Assembly (NCBI GenBank): GCA_023014335.1
Contig: JAECYW010000010.1
Coordinates: 1,426,001-1,490,000, forward strand
Reading direction: 5' to 3'
From: Galerina marginata
Lineage: Eukaryota > Basidiomycota > Agaricomycetes > Agaricales > Galerinaceae
DNA: 64,000 bases
Positions 11,291 through 25,465 of the stretch are shown one piece after another. The translations under genes and the position numbers were made by a program. A model generated the notes under the pieces. It did no database searches, had not been told where the DNA came from, and saw only the letters and a program-made list of their open reading frames with translations. Every line of letters starts with the position of its first letter. Positions within the stretch are counted from its first letter, which is position 1.

Positions 11291-14200
11291 TGTCTTGATT
11301 TGCGCAACTATAAACTCTCAGAAGGATGGAATGTCACAAAAGCCCGCGTAGTATAGATATATGCACCAATATCCGACAGATTTTGGGCATAGCATCGGAA
11401 GAGATTCTGACACAGGATCCCCACGTGGACAAATCGGGAGAACCTACACGGTGATCTTCCAAGATTAGCGAATGAGAGAAAATGAAAGAAGAAACCCTCG
11501 ATCGAAGTAAGCCTTGCGTTCAAAGCAAGGTGTAGCCAGACCTCGCAACGGGAATGAGCAATGAAACGATCGCGAGTGTTTAGGATCTTTCAGTTTGCCT
11601 ACTCCTATGAAGGCCGATCGCCACGACCAAAGGAGGAGAGTACTGACGGTTGGTTCCTGTAGTCAAAGGATAAGAAATGTATATCCAGAAGAGTACGGTC
11701 ATTTGATACCGAGCTCCTTGAGTAAGAGGCATATGTTTCCCCATGCTAAGACATCAAGGTAACCGACATCATCAGTTGTGCTCGTGCTGACGCTTGACGG
11801 CTAACATAAAAAGATCGGACAATGCCAACGATCCAGGTCCTAGGGCGCCTACCGCTTTCTATCCGTTTTGCTGTACGGTCCGTTCTTGGCAGCTTATGGG
11901 CGATGACAGTCCTTTAAAGAACAAGCGCGGGATGTTGAGGAATGTTAAGGACATCGGTCTCGAAGGAGCCAGATGGTGGTGGTGGTAGGGGAACGAAAGG
12001 ATGACGGCAGGTTAAAAGACCTTGAATACCCCAATAGAGAACACGCACACTGTGCTTGGTGGGGGTGACTCATTCCGAGTAACAATGTGTAATGCAGTGT
12101 AAATTAGGTTGTTGGGGAAGGACGCCAAATTGGGAGCTCGCCCGACAATGTTGTTGTCCACGTGACGGCGGTACGCGTCGCGGACCATTCCGGAAATGGA
12201 AAACGCAGTGTGGCCAGGTGGCGGCCTTTTTGCGAATGTACAGTCTCTCGTAGATAGCTTTGGGACAGCTACGATATAATTGAACTAATTTTTGTGTTCA
12301 TTTTATAGAATGCACTTGGATTTTCCATGGATTCGTACCGGAATAAAATAGGAAAAAAGTCGCGACTGGCCTTACTAGAGAGTCAGGGCCTAGCCGCCGC
12401 CAAGCGGGTCTGACCACTCGAGGGTAGTACTCTAGCAAAAGCCATGCGAGTTGCAGGCATTTTTGTCTCTAAAATACGTTTCATGACTCCCCTTTAGTAT
12501 TTACGTATAAATCACTACACTCGACCCTTCGATTCGGTTATTAGACTGCGTAATATGTTGATCGGCATGGTCTCCTGCTCGAAGCCCACATTTATTGGCG
12601 TAAAGTGGGCATCACAGTGCAAGTAGTAGTCAGTCGACAATTGCGTCTCTTTTAAAATGCGTGACAAAGAAAACACGATGTGTACCCAGGTGGACCAACT
12701 AACATAGAACACACTTCATCCGTTAAAAAAATTATACCTTTCTTTCTTTCAAATAGTCCCGCATCACGATAATCATTCGAATTGCGACGGGCAAAGAATC
12801 AATGGACATGGAAAGGTGGACGATGCTCATTATTCTCCTGCAATAATCCTGTGCTCTTGCCGAGGTGGCGAGCAGTGGTGCGGGCTTCCTAATTAGGAAT
12901 TGCGCCACACTACTCGTCCAAACAACAAGCTACAGTCACTTGCTTGGCCACTTGGGCGCCCAGTGAGATGGTATGTTTCCTCCGTAACTCAGGAGATATT
13001 CAAGCTGTTTCTAGTGAAATCCTTTTTAAAAAGCCTTTAGATGTCCGTGAGGCACGCTCTAAAAATCTGGAGGCCAAAGAGTGAATTACTGTATTGCACA
13101 CTCGGTCAGCGACCCACCAAGGCATCATTTGCTCAGCCAAGTGTGAACCCTGCCGTCAGAATTTGGTATCTACGTTCTCCATCTAGAAATTGATCTAAAA
13201 TATATTGGCCCTGCAAGGAAGGCGGGGAACCAACAGACAAAGGGGCCTGAAGCTCTGCTGCGTGTACTGGTGGAACGAAGTCAGCGTTGAATTTCTTTCT
13301 GGTCTGGATAACGTGGTACAGTGCACAGAAATCTTCCAGTGGAGAATATAGGCGCAAATCCCCGGAGTCACTTCCGTAATTATGTGTGGTGATTATTCTA
13401 TATTTGGGAGTCTTTTGAACAGATGAACCTTGCGAAGGAACGAGAGACCGGAGAGGAGGATGCCAGAGCCTAACATAAACGGCCTAACCGTGTCAATGAG
13501 GTTGGTGACATCTTATGGCACAGGAGGAGACATTATAAAGCTCACAGCAGAGACGAGCAGTAGAAACTTGAACGAACGGTGGCAAGAGGAAGTTCCACAA
13601 GCGATGAGCGGCAAAAGGCGGCCATCGTACCAATGTCTGTACGATCTTCGTCCAATGCCAATGGGGAATTCCTAGTGCTATACCACTCTTTTCGTAAGTT
13701 GGTAAGGAATAGGAAATGATGCCGCGAATTGGTTTGGCAGGAAAAACAACGATGTAATCCTGCACATACAGAGCAAAAAAATCCCAGCCGATGTGTCAAA
13801 GAATACGGTAATGAAATAATTTGGTCCAAAAAAAAAGAAATCCTAACAGGCATGGCGTTCGCACAATCGGAACGTCTTCCGTTCAAGTTAAGGGATGTTC
13901 CGACCGAGATACAGATGCGAACACAATTGTGGCATTCACCGACACTGTTTCAACACTTCCCGCGACTCATCGTGTTAATTTCAGTACTCTGCCGGAGACC
14001 AGAAGGTTGGCCATAGTAACCCAGTTGAAGCCTGAATGGATTAGGAGTGGAAGGTGTCGGCACCAACATACCAAGATCGGCTAAATTAAACGTCAGAACA
14101 ATCAATGAACAATTAATGAAAGTCATCGATATACCACGGCTATATCCCAGAAAAAATTAGTATTCAACATTTCATTCACGATAAGATGAGAAACGAGAAA

Positions 14201-14889
14201 GTTCAGACAACTGTTCAATTTTAAGCAACTGTGACGCGATATAGGCCGAGGTAAATTAGAAGAACCTGGAAGGCTGGTACTTGTTATATCGGCTGCAGAA
14301 AAAGTGGCAACATGAACGTGTGATTTCAACGTATTCTGTTGCTGACAGTTGAATTGATAACGTATTTTCCTGTTCTTTCATATAGTATCCATATCATACG
14401 GCACCTCTGTCGTGTTTGAGTTGAGTATAGCGGGATAAGGTCAATTAGAGTAACGTCATCCACTTGCCTTCTAGTGGGAAAAACCCTTAGAAAACCTCCT
14501 TCACAGCTTTCTTAATTTCCGTAGCAGACCCTAAACAAGCTTAAACGGCACAAGGCTTCGTTGTCCAGGAGAAGATGAAGGGCGACATCTCACGTAAAAC
14601 CCACTATACGTGAGTATTCTCTCCAGAAAAGGAATTGGAATGCTCGTCTTTGGGTTGAAGACAAACATATGCTTGAAGTCTTTTAGGCGTGATAGAGCCT
14701 CATCATGAAGGTTTTGGGGAAGGAGGAATGAAAAACACGCGTGCTTGACGCGTCTCAGGTACGCGCACGTGATCCTCGCATGGCATGAAAAATTGTTTGG
14801 CTGGATAGGAAATCTCTTTATCCTGATCACTACAAAAGCCCCATTTTTGTTCTTCTCTTTCTTCTCCCTAGTCCTCTTTATCGGTCAGT

Positions 14890-14901
14890 TGTATATATAC
14901 C
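14890..14901 (+). promoter_or_regulatory. TATA-like element upstream of the importin gene
   Basis: GTATATATAC about 135 bases before the importin ATG, preceded by a pyrimidine-rich stretch. Position and sequence fit a core promoter; no start site can be read from sequence alone. Confidence 0.35.
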
Positions 14902-15034
14902 ATAGCCTCTGGCAACGAATAAGGTTCGTCCCTATCATTACCCCAGAATTCAGCATCCTGCACGTTACTGCACAGGTGTGCTCATCCAAAATTCAACAAT
15001 CACCATCTAACTTCTTCGACAGATTGCCTCCAGG

Positions 15035-18000
15035 ATGGACCTCCAAACCCTATCTCAACTTTTTGCGACAACCTACAACCCAGATCCCAATGTTCGCAAG
15101 GCCGCTGAACTCGAAATTCGCAAGGTGAGGTTTCGTTCTTGTTCAAAGGCGAGGCTTCTCGAAAGTCGCCACCCGGGTCGGAGTTGTATCCGCGAGTCTT
15201 AGAAAAGAATCGCTATTTGGGTACACCATACGCAGCGGCGGATCATATCTGATATATTTTTCTTTTGTTCGGTATTTAGATCGGGAACCAAGAGGGCATG
15301 ATCGCTGCCATTCTCAGAATCATCGCGGCTGATAACATCGATCTGTGCGTGTCAGACGCGTCTTTGCATGATTTAATCCTTATTCACGGTTTATACTTGC
15401 CTTTTTCTCTATCGGATATTTTTTTCTGCTGTTTTACAGTGCTACTCGCCAAGCCTGTTCTGTTTGGCTGAAGAATCGCGTACACAGCACCTATGCCCTT
15501 GAAGTGTCACGAAGGCCTGACCAGGTCGTTATTGCGCCTTCGGAACGTGAGGCCCTTCGTATCAACGTCCTTCCTCTCCTGGCCGCCTCTCCTTCTAGAA
15601 GTATTTCCTTGCAACTGGCCAACACACTGAAGTCGATAGTAGCTCGCGACTTCCCGGTCAAATGGCCTAGTCTAGTGCGCGATATTAAGCGCCTTCTCAC
15701 CAGCACCGAAGTCAGAAATGTCCACGCCGGATGCGTTGCCACTTTGGAAGCCGTAAGGGCCTTCAGGTATGACTACTAATTGAGACCAAGAAAATGTAAT
15801 AACAAGCCTGCATCTTAGGTTCCGCAACAAGAACGACACACTGCCCGCTATCGTCGAGGAGCTATTCCCCACTCTTGTTACCATCGCCACCCAGATGATG
15901 CAGCAGCCTCCAAACGCTTCTCAGGAGATCCCTACAATGCTCCATCTCATCCTCAAAGCATACCGCACGACGATTATCATCAACCTCAGTAGCCACCAGC
16001 AAAGCGCCGAAAGCTTGGTACCCTGGGGCCAGCTTCTTTTCGCTGTGGTCAACTTGAGGTTACCTAAGGAGGCCGTTCCCGAGGACCCTGAAGAACGAGA
16101 AAAATGTGAATGGTGGAAGGCCAAGAAGTGGGCCTATGCAGTGCTGGGCAAACTATTCCATAGGTTCGCTTTAGTGTATTGGGTTTGTCTTCACTTTTTG
16201 ATTTATATGCATCGATTACAGATATGGAAACCCTTCCCAAATGCCCTCAACTCTTCAAGAAGATTACATTGGATTTGCAAAACACTTCATTGTCGCTTTT
16301 GCACCGGAGATTTTGAAGATCTACCTTCAACAGGTCGACCTCTATGTCACGAATCAAGAGTGGCTCTCGAGCAAGTGTCAATACCAGATCTTCCAATTCT
16401 TTACCGAGTGGTATATATTTTTCTCCATCTTTCTCAATTGATTTGCCCCTAATTATGGACATCTCTAGTGTCAAGCCAAAATCGACCTGGGTGCAGCTCA
16501 AGCCCCACTTTGACAGCCTCGTGTCAAGTTTCGTCTTCCCTCAGCTTTCGTTCACCGAACATAGGCGTGCGTTGTGGGAGAACGACCCCATCGATTATGT
16601 TCGTGTCTCGCTCGGTATGAAACCCTCTCATCTTGTCTTGGCTGAAAAATAAACTACTTTCATTAGACGAGTACGAAACCTTTACTACACCGGTCGCAGC
16701 AGCCACCACCTTCCTCCTCTCTCTTGCCAGCAACAGGACCAAGACGACATTCCTTCCCATCCTTGGTTTCATCAACACTATCCTGCGCGCACACGGATCT
16801 CCTGAGCAGAGGTTTGGCGCTCTGAACATGACTGCTGCTCTGGGCAGGCAGATCGTGAAACACCCAGAGGTCAAGGACAATATGGAGCAGTTCATGCTGC
16901 AGTTCGTTAGCCCAGAGCTGGAGAGCACAGAGCCTTTCTTGAGGGCCATCGTACGTGGCTACTTGACCTTCGCATCTACTTGACCTGTAGCTGAGGCTCT
17001 ATTATGGATCTTTAGGCTCTCGAAATTGTGGGCACAGTTACGAAGCAAGGCCTCGTGTGGTCCTCGGAGGAGATTTTGCACAAGCACTTCCAGGCTGTTT
17101 TCCGGGCTCTGGATGATGAAGCATTCCCAGTGAAGGTTCAAGCTGCACTTGCTCTGACAGAAATGATTACTGCACACGAAACGGGTGCGTTTATACTCTT
17201 TCTTTATCCCAGCCGGGACTGACCTAAACTCTCTTTCTCTTAGTTCGTGTCGCCGTTGCCCCTCAAGTCGGCAAAGTTATTCAAGGTATGCGTCCATCTC
17301 ATTCTTTTGGTTTATGATCTGACTAATTGGACCGTCTTTCATATCTCGCTTCTCTCTGCCTTTTTAACTAATGCTTTGCGTCAACTACTATTACAACGTT
17401 TCACCCACTCGCACTTCTTTGATACACGACCATCGATGACGCACGGTAGATTTGCTCAAAATGTCTGACGAGACCGACTTGGATATACTCAACAGTAGCA
17501 TGGAAGTCATGGTCGAACAATTCCAGGCCGAGCTCCTGCCGGTCGCCGCTGTGCTTACTGCTCGCTTGGTATGTTTATGACAAGACGATATTCCTTGCCA
17601 TTATCTAATAGCATTTTCGCTTCTTAGTGCGAGTCATACATGCGCCTAGCAAGGGAAAGTGCAATTCAAGAGCATATTGAAGAAAACGCGGACTTAGATA
17701 CTTTACTTTCGGATGCTGATGACGATAAGACCTTCGCAGCCATGGGCGTCTCTAAGACTATTAGCACAGTACGTCCCTCTTTGCAACGAACGCAGTTACA
17801 AGGCGCTGAAGTGCATTCGAACAGATTGTAGCTTCTGTCGATAGCTCTCCCGAAATTCTAGCGCAGATCCAAGACATTGTCGTTCCTATCATTGTGTTTT
17901 CGCTCGAAAACAGGCTCCTTGGTAAGTACCTGATCTTTTCAAGAGGTATCAAAGTAATACTGAATTTTTGCAGATCTTTTCGACAACATGTATGAACTGA

Positions 18001-19444
18001 TCGACAGCCTGTCGTTTAGGCTTAAATCGATCTCGCCCTCACTGTGGCCTGTTTTCGAGCTGACGTACAGATTATTCAAGCACGAAGCTGTGGATTTCCT
18101 TGAAGGTACGTCGATCACAGATTCTTTTTGACCACGTTGGAACTAACGCGCCGATTTGTACAGAAATGCTGCCTTCGCTTGACAACTTCCTTTCGTACGG
18201 GTCCGACGTCATCAAAGCTCGCCCAGACTATAAGCAGATGCTGGTCGATATCTATACTACCTCAATTTTAAATGAACAGCTTGGAGAGAATGACCGCGTC
18301 AATGGGTCAAAGCTCGCCGAATCTATTTTGCTTAACCTGCGTGGCGCAGTCGACGATGTACGCTTTCTGTCTTTGTTCGTCGTCCCATTGATCATTGACT
18401 CATTATCCTGAAATATTTGAAGCATTTGCAAACTATCATCGCCACTGCTCTTGCTCTTGTTGACAAGACCTCAACCCCGTCCCTGCGTCTTGCCAATTTG
18501 GAAGTACTTGTCAACGCCGTCCTCTACAACCCCTCTGCTGCACTGCATCTCATGGAAGCATACAAAGCTGGCCAAGCACGGTTGTTCTTCGACCGGTGGT
18601 TCGTTGCCATCAACACTGACAGCCGCCTGCCTCGCGTGCATGACAAGAAGTTGAGCCTTTTGGCGCTCTGCGCTCTGATGGAAATGGCGCCTGACGCTGT
18701 ACCTGAGTCTTTACGCGACGGGTGGCCGGGTATCGTGGGTGGTGCACTGAAAATTTTCAAGACTCTCCCAAAGGCAATCGAAGGTTAGTTCGCGATCGCC
18801 GCCGGTTGGTGTGAAAGGCTCATTTATAATTGAAACATAGAACGCAAGAGGCTTGAACTACTTCTTCAGGAAGAGTCTGATGACGAAGATGAAACTGTCG
18901 ATCAGCCTTTGAACCTGGCAGAAGACGACGGTATGTCAAACTATCCTTCTATCTGGTTATTTCACATCGGCTCACGGCTCCGGAATAATAGAGGATGTGT
19001 GGGACGAGGACTCCGCTTATTTGGAAATGCTTGCCAAAGAGGTATATTTTTGATGGCCTGCTTTCCCATGTCTCGCACTTATCTTTCGGACATTTTCAGA
19101 GTGCCCGACTTCGAGAGAGATCAGAGGCAACGGCGAATCCTGCAGAGGATGACGACTCAGATGAAGACTCAGATGAAGACATCGATGAGGAACTGGACTA
19201 CATCAGTCCCTTGGAGAACATCAACCCTTATATATCGTTCAAGCAAGCTTTGACCAGTGCGTTGACAACTCAACTCTTCACACCTCTTTCTGACTTTCAC
19301 ACCCACCTTATTTTTCGTTTAGCCTTCCAAATGCAAAACGCTCCGAGTTATCAAGCAGCTACGACAGCCCTTGACATCGAGCACCAGACATTGCTCATGG
19401 AAGTCATGCGAATAGCCGAGCAGGAACAGGCGCCTCCATCTTAA
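15035..19444 (+). CDS. Importin-7/8-type nuclear import receptor (Nmd5/Sxm1 family)
   Basis: A karyopherin-beta that binds Ran-GTP and carries cargo, in other fungi including ribosomal proteins and stress kinases, through the nuclear pore. It starts at ATG 15035 (MDLQTLSQLFATTYNPDPNV). The importin-beta N-terminal domain follows (VRKAAELEIRKIGNQEGMIA, RQACSVWLKNRV). HEAT-like helices fill the remainder, with family-specific blocks VLGKLFHRYGNP, ALEIVGTVTKQGLVWSSEEI and VPIIVFSLENRLLDLFDNMY. Near the C-terminus is the acidic linker typical of IPO7/8 (DDDSDEDSDEDIDEELDYIS) before ENINPYISFKQAL and TAA at 19442-19444. About 17 exons and roughly 1,030 residues, the usual family length. Exons join in frame at every junction checked, so the gene appears intact. 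It has no functional link to its neighbours. Confidence 0.93.
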
Positions 19445-21585
19445 AGTGGATGGAACATGGTGGACTGGCCGCCCGACTCTTGTTTAATGATTTTTAACAT
19501 CTATCCACGCCGTCTTTGTATGCTCCGGTCCGTTTTCATAACTTTCCCATATTATTCAATGCAAGTCATGACGCCACGATATCACGATGTTCTCAGAAAA
19601 CACCTGTCTCTGCATGCGGCCGTCCCGCCTGACCGTTCAATTTTGTTCTCTCCGCGGCTTAACTATTTTTCCTTTCATAACTGAATGAGCGTCCTCTCAG
19701 ATCAGTTCCGGACGACCGTTAATTATACTGCATTGCGCGCAGTTCTTCATTATTAGATATCTTCAACATGCCCATCGGAGAATAATTAAACGCCTTCAAC
19801 ATCCAACGGTCCGCTTTATTCTTGTTGCCGACAGGTTCACTCTGAAGAACCTAGCAGCTGCACGATTCTCCTGAATATTTATTGCCTGAATAAAACCTTT
19901 TAAAGAGAACACGGGAAATCGTCGAAACAACCTTTGGACCTTTGGACTGCACACAATGTTCTATCCCGCCACAAATTCTCGCGCACTCAACCCACGCCGC
20001 TATGCCGTTCAGTAATCCATCAGAAAATCTTAATGAATCCTATCTCGTTATCGCTCTCGGCTCTGGCTTCTACAAGTGACAACCGCAGCATCGAACGGCA
20101 TCCAAACCACTAGGGCCTCTTCCATGGCTGGGCTAAATTTAAAAAGGGCAAACGCGCGGACCGTTGACTCGCGACTCCGTGGATTCTCTACGCTACGGCG
20201 CAACGAAGACTCACAGAACTTGAAGACGTTCTCCTCAGCTGCCTTTGTTTAGAGCTTTCGAAGTTTGTCATCTGCATGGCTTTATTTCAGTGTTGGTTCA
20301 GATGGCATTTTTGCTTCAAAATTATTACAGGACAGATCTGAGGGACCGACGCGAATATGTTTTACGATACAAGGTAAATATATTCGCTGACGATTTTAGA
20401 AAGAAGGGTGCTTATCTAGATTATATTTTTCGTCTTTCTATCCAGGCTTATTTCTAGCTATGCAAAAAAGTCGAACGATGCTACATGCAGTAGTATTAGG
20501 TTCCATTGGCTACTATGTTATCGACCAATCTTCAGCGCACTTGACTCATATTTTTTTAGCCTTAGGCCAAATGACTTAGAAGCATACTCGTTTGCGCCAA
20601 TGCCGAACTCCGTCACCCTAGGTGAGATGTCCTTAATTCGGAGCCTACTTTGTCGTGAGAGACAGTGTCAAGTATGCTTAGTATACAGCAAACTACCAAA
20701 ACGGCGACTTGATTGAATACAGGACCTGGAGCACTGTACTATAGGACAAAGTTTAACTATGCTATTGAACCCTTTGCCCACATTCGCTAATAGAGATTTT
20801 AACCCTCAGATGACACATTTTTCCTGAGTCTTGATAAAAATGTACTTAAATCGACAATGGCTCATATATTTATCACGCAAGCCTATTTGACCCAGCCGAA
20901 AGCTATAGCGGCCTAATCACTATCGTATATAAAAAATTACAAGCCTGACTTTTGCTGATCTGGTCGCCGATAAATTTATTCAGACTCGACTAGCATACCA
21001 TACGAAGGCGAGTGCTAATTTACTTGCTATTCACACTGGAGCATGCTACTTAGAAATATTTTTATCTCCCTTTGGCCTATCGGAGAACCTTCTTTAAGAA
21101 GCTTTCGGTCTCTGACCGATTCAGTCCCAGTGCCTTCGCGTGATGGTTCGTCAACGGACAGAGCAAGAAGGCAGGGAAAGATTACATCCGGTTTCATTGA
21201 TATCCATTATTGCGGATAGCGGAAGGCTGACTGGGTCCCGGAATGAGGCACACATTTGCCAGTGTGAGATCAGTAATGCGTTTCTGTGGTCGTGACTCTT
21301 TCTCTTTACCCAGTAATACAAATCGTAATCATGCCTCAACTGGAGCATCAGCAGCTGAGCATATTGGGGGTATGTCCTATCTTTGGAATACCTTTTCGTG
21401 GGGCATTCTCTTCCTTTTACAGAGCCAAGTTGCGTCATGGAGATAGTTATGAGCCAAGTATTCATGGACAGGGTGCGTTACAACTTTAGTAGCCTCAAGG
21501 CGAAGAAGGATTGACACTGGCTCTTTCCAGAATGCATATGTGCCACGTAACGTGTGTTCCAGCCACATATTCATTCGGGCTAGAG
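19445..21585. other. Gene-poor region between convergent genes
   Basis: About 2.1 kb between the 3' ends of the importin gene (+) and ARP6 (-). It is AT-rich in the middle (20440-21060), with no convincing coding segment, repeat or RNA gene. Confidence 0.45.
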
Positions 21586-23530
21586 TCAGCGCCTTCGGGA
21601 GCTAGTCGATGCGGAGCCTGTTCCCGCGCCTGCTCTAGTACTTCGCGTTCTGACAACTTTGCTCGGCGCCTGGGCACGATCGTCCTCGCGTTGCTGTTGT
21701 TTACCCCTAACCTTTGAAGGCGCTTCCCTCACCTTCTCCTTCTCAGATTCCTGGGGTCTCCAATCCCGGAATTTCCTACGAGAAGCGTTACTGCCACTTT
21801 CTGCATACTCAGCTCGGGTAACTGCATGGCGACCGAAGCTATCTTGTATGGCAAAATTATAGGCCGATTCGTATACTTCTATGATCGGGCTAGAAAGTCG
21901 GGCAAGGGGTAGTTAGAAAACGTTGAAGTAATTTTTTCTGAAAGTAGATTTTGCGGTTTACGAAACGATACGTACTCGTCGCATTGGTAGACGACAACTT
22001 CGCAATCTACCGGTGCCAATGTTCGTAGCTCGGATAGTCTATTGGGGATGATTAGATTTGGTATGCAGAAATATTTGATTATCACAAACACCACGCACAG
22101 TCGGTCGCAAAAGCCACTAAACTTGGTACTTCCTCCTATTAGACCGATATTGGCCCAGAACATGCCCTGCAAATCGCTGGGAAGAAGAGATATAGAATGG
22201 GCAATCGTGAAAGGAAGACCGGCCTGATCAATCCCTAAAAAAAACACGCACGCCATGCCGCAGTTAGTTATACAAGCTTTATGGACACCTGCGTGAATAA
22301 AGTTGGACCTACCGATGTCATCAGGCCGAAAAATAAGTTCCGGTACTGTAAATCGTTCGTTGTTCATGACCAAAATTTGATCGGTTTCGGTGATAATATC
22401 GTCCGAATGGCGCACGCGCCCCTTCCGGTTTGTAGACAGGTCAGGAAGAATGTATTCCTGAACGATTGGATTGTGCTTCGGATCTATTCTGGCTGGGTTC
22501 GTCATATTTTGCTTCATATGAAAAAAAAGGGGGACGGGTATGTGATTCTTACCGACATGTTTCTATATCTTGCTTGTAATTGGTAGATACAAAGCAGCAG
22601 GATTCTTTAACTTGATTCATAATGTAGGTTTCGTCCATCATGTTCCATTGACGAAATGAAACCAGTTCTTTTAGTTGGTTAGTGAGTAACTTCCCGCCAA
22701 CGTCGAGCCTGTTATTCATAGAATAGGGGAACGATCAATAATAAGTTCGCAGAGTTAAAATGTACGTTTACCTCTTTACTGCGTTCCAGACGATTTTACC
22801 GTCGATCATTGGGACAACATGGGTGAAGCTAAATCCCGAATCAACGACGATGGTGCAATCAGCTGGCGGAAGTCCTGGCTTTGAGAATAGTTTCCCATAT
22901 GGGATCATTGATGCCGCTGGATGGATTCAATCAAACGAGTGAAAAAAGGCTGGTTTGACACCTGATGATCACTTACGAGTACATCGATGGTAGGAACTGA
23001 ATTCGTACTCTTCAAAAATCAGCTGATCATAGACCTCTTGTATATTGGGCAGGTTGAAGTATGGCTCTGTGATCAGCAGAGAGGCCTCTGTAGTGTCGAC
23101 CTGATCCCAAGCTATTTCAATACCAGTAAAGAAAGCGCGTCGGACGTGAAATTTTTACCCCAAGGACTTGGTCTGAAAATACGCCATCCCAGACTGCTTT
23201 TTCGGCGTCCCAATCAACCAGATAACCCTAGAGGAATGAGGTGACCTGGATGAAAATAGGATTGCCAGCTCTCAGACCTTCTCGAAGGGGAGACGGTAAT
23301 GCAAAGATGAATAATCCTTGCATCCTGCTATCTCGTGCCCAAAATATGTTGCTTTGTCTCCTTTGGACCGCACGACGGCATTCGGGATAATTCTGGACAG
23401 CGTGTGGCTAAGAACACATGGGAGTGTCTGGAAATGTTCTGCCATCCTACCTTGGTTTCCTGTCTTTTTTCACAATTCCTACCTTGATCGTGGATGCACC
23501 ATTGTCGAGGACGATCACCGGCTTGGTCAT
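21586..23530 (-). CDS. ARP6: ARP6, actin-related protein of SWR1-type chromatin remodellers
   Basis: Arp6 with Swc6 forms a module of the SWR1 complex, which deposits H2A.Z in nucleosomes. It starts at ATG 23530 ([20 protein letters not shown]). An AG|A junction joins this to [14 protein letters not shown], then [20 protein letters not shown]. The actin-fold phosphate-loop region is [20 protein letters not shown], followed by [20 protein letters not shown]. The second half has [30 protein letters not shown] and [18 protein letters not shown]. The last exon carries the Arp6 signature [14 protein letters not shown] and then a basic, poorly conserved tail ending in SSRRR and TGA at 21586-21588. 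At least seven introns; the frame is kept throughout. The tail of about 50 residues after the signature is longer than in yeast. Confidence 0.93.
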
Positions 23531-24039
23531 GATGAGGAAGATGGTGGTCGGGTATAGAGAAAATGCTTAGCGCTGTGCCTGAGTGAATGGGCGTGGGAAC
23601 TGTTTTTTATCAGCAGGTCAGAGTCTATTCTGAGACAGGCCGTTGCACGTTTCTTTACTCTTACGCTCGCCCACGGTGCGAGAACTCTGCGCCTACTTTG
23701 TATGCAGGATCAGCTAATCTTCTGCTTCTTTAACAGGTACTTCTGCTGCTTCTTTGGCTCTATCTGCGTGCTACCACTTCGCGAAAGCGGACAAATCGAT
23801 ACGCTCCGCTCATCCTTCCAGCCCATCCGAAATACACTAAGTAGTCCTGGCCTGCCATCCATATTGCGAGCCTTACTCATTTATGGCTTTTTCTCACTTT
23901 AATCAAACTAAAGCCACGGATTTTGTGTTATACTCTCTGGTCTCGCCTGACCCTGCCCTCGGAAACCTATCGTCCATTCGGATTCTCGCTCCTTTAGTGG
24001 CGTGTTCTTTTGCCCCTTGAAGTAAATTTGCTTCGAGAT
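23531..24039. promoter_or_regulatory. Shared intergenic region of the divergent ARP6 and TANGO2 genes
   Basis: 509 bases separate the start codons of two head-to-head genes, so this must contain both promoters. No clear TATA box was found; the stretch before 24040 is pyrimidine-rich on the plus strand. Confidence 0.5.
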
Positions 24040-25219
24040 ATGTGCATTGGCATCTGGTCCTTGGAGCATCCAGAATATGCATTGTGAGTTTCCTTTCCGA
24101 TTTTTTTTTTCTGGGATTGGATAAAAATTGCGACACGAAGTCCTCTCGGATGTTACCATTGAATGCTGATATAAATAAATTTTTGTGATTACAGGGTCCT
24201 CTGCACAAACCGCGATGAGTTTCTCAATAGGCCAACTCAAAACGCTCATTTCCATTCATTCGAAAAGGAGGCCAAGCCAGAGGGCTCTGGCCAAATCCTT
24301 TCGGGTCGCGATATTCAGGCCGGGGGATCATGGTTTGGCATCAATCGGTCCGGGAAAGTTGCCTTGCTGTAAGCTATCCCTTATCGGCGATTCTCATTCA
24401 AAACAGAAAGATAATCATGTTCCATATCCATCCAGGACCAATATAACTGAACCCCCAAAGAAATACAACACGTCTAGGGGCTACTTAGTTTCCTCGTTCC
24501 TCCGATCTGATTCGTCCCATCCATTGGAGGATGAAGTTGGGAAGATAATACCGGAGGACGCACAATTTGCCGGCTTCAACCTTCTCCTCTTGGCACCTAC
24601 ATTCGACGCCAATGGTGCCATTCGATACGATCCGCTCCTCGTAACGAATCATGGCGGAGGCGGCAATCTTACGTCTCGCCAGCTTCGTCCCACCGAACGT
24701 TCTTGTGGAGGTATTTCGAACGGTATCGATGGAGCAGGGGCCGAGCTCTGGCGGAAAGTTCAACATGCCACCGAAGATTTTGATGCTGTCCTCCAGGCTT
24801 CAATGCCTGATCAGACAGAGTCCGAGCTCACAGCCCAGCTTTTCCAACTGCTTGCGTGGGTAATTTTCTCTCCTATAAAATCTCCTACCGAGATTGAATC
24901 TCTGAGAATATTCTGACATACTGAGGTTTCTCCGAGAAGATGGCAGCCTCCAGGTTTGATCGTGAATCGCAGCGACCTACGAAATACTGTTCAGGTCACG
25001 CCCGTACCGATAATATTAGAAGAGACGGGGAACATTCCTTCAGCGTTTTATGGAACCCGTCTGTCAACGGTCTTGCTTGTCAAGAAGAATGGGGATGTCT
25101 TATTTATCGAACGAGATATCTGGGAATTAGTAGACGGGGCACCTGTCAAGGTGGATCCCACTACTGAACGTAGGTTTCGATTCAAACTAGACATCAAGCC
25201 CAGTGTAAACGACGATTAG
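24040..25219 (+). CDS. TANGO2/NRDE family protein
   Basis: The family is defined by an N-terminal Asn-Arg-Asp-Glu motif; members act at the Golgi/ER or mitochondria and have been linked to lipid and haem handling, but the biochemical role is debated. Exon 1 is very short (ATG 24040, MCIGIWSLEHPEYAL). After an intron ending GATTACAG the motif appears at once: VLCTNRDEFLNRPTQ. SGRDIQAGGSWFGINRSGKV and LLTNITEPP follow, both typical of the family. The C-terminal part includes YGTRLSTVLLVKKNGDVLFI and ERDIWELVDGAP and ends at TAG 25217-25219. About 340 residues in four exons. The next gene converges on it with only about 250 bases between stop codons. Confidence 0.9.
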
Positions 25220-25465
25220 TTACAATGTACAATACGCTGCTGTTGCATGTTTGTGAGTGTAAAGTAAACATATTTGCTGCCGAGGGTATATATGTATAGG
25301 GAGGGTGAATTTTTGCATAGCATAATACCAAAGGCAAACATGGCAGTGGATAATCAAGATGGTGGTGGTAGGTATTATAGTGATATGAGAAAGTGGGAAG
25401 CGGCACCGGGTGTCCATGATACAGATGATGCGGGTGGAAGGCGAAAAAGACGAGGTGAAAAGAGT

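Larger units (their letters stand above)
10424..15034. other. Long gene-poor region with one possible coding relic
   Basis: About 4.6 kb between the DUF6699 gene and the importin gene. No protein domain was recognised apart from the short protein-like segment listed separately at 10975-11290. Many short reading frames on both strands have random-looking composition. The last 150 bases hold the importin promoter. Confidence 0.45.
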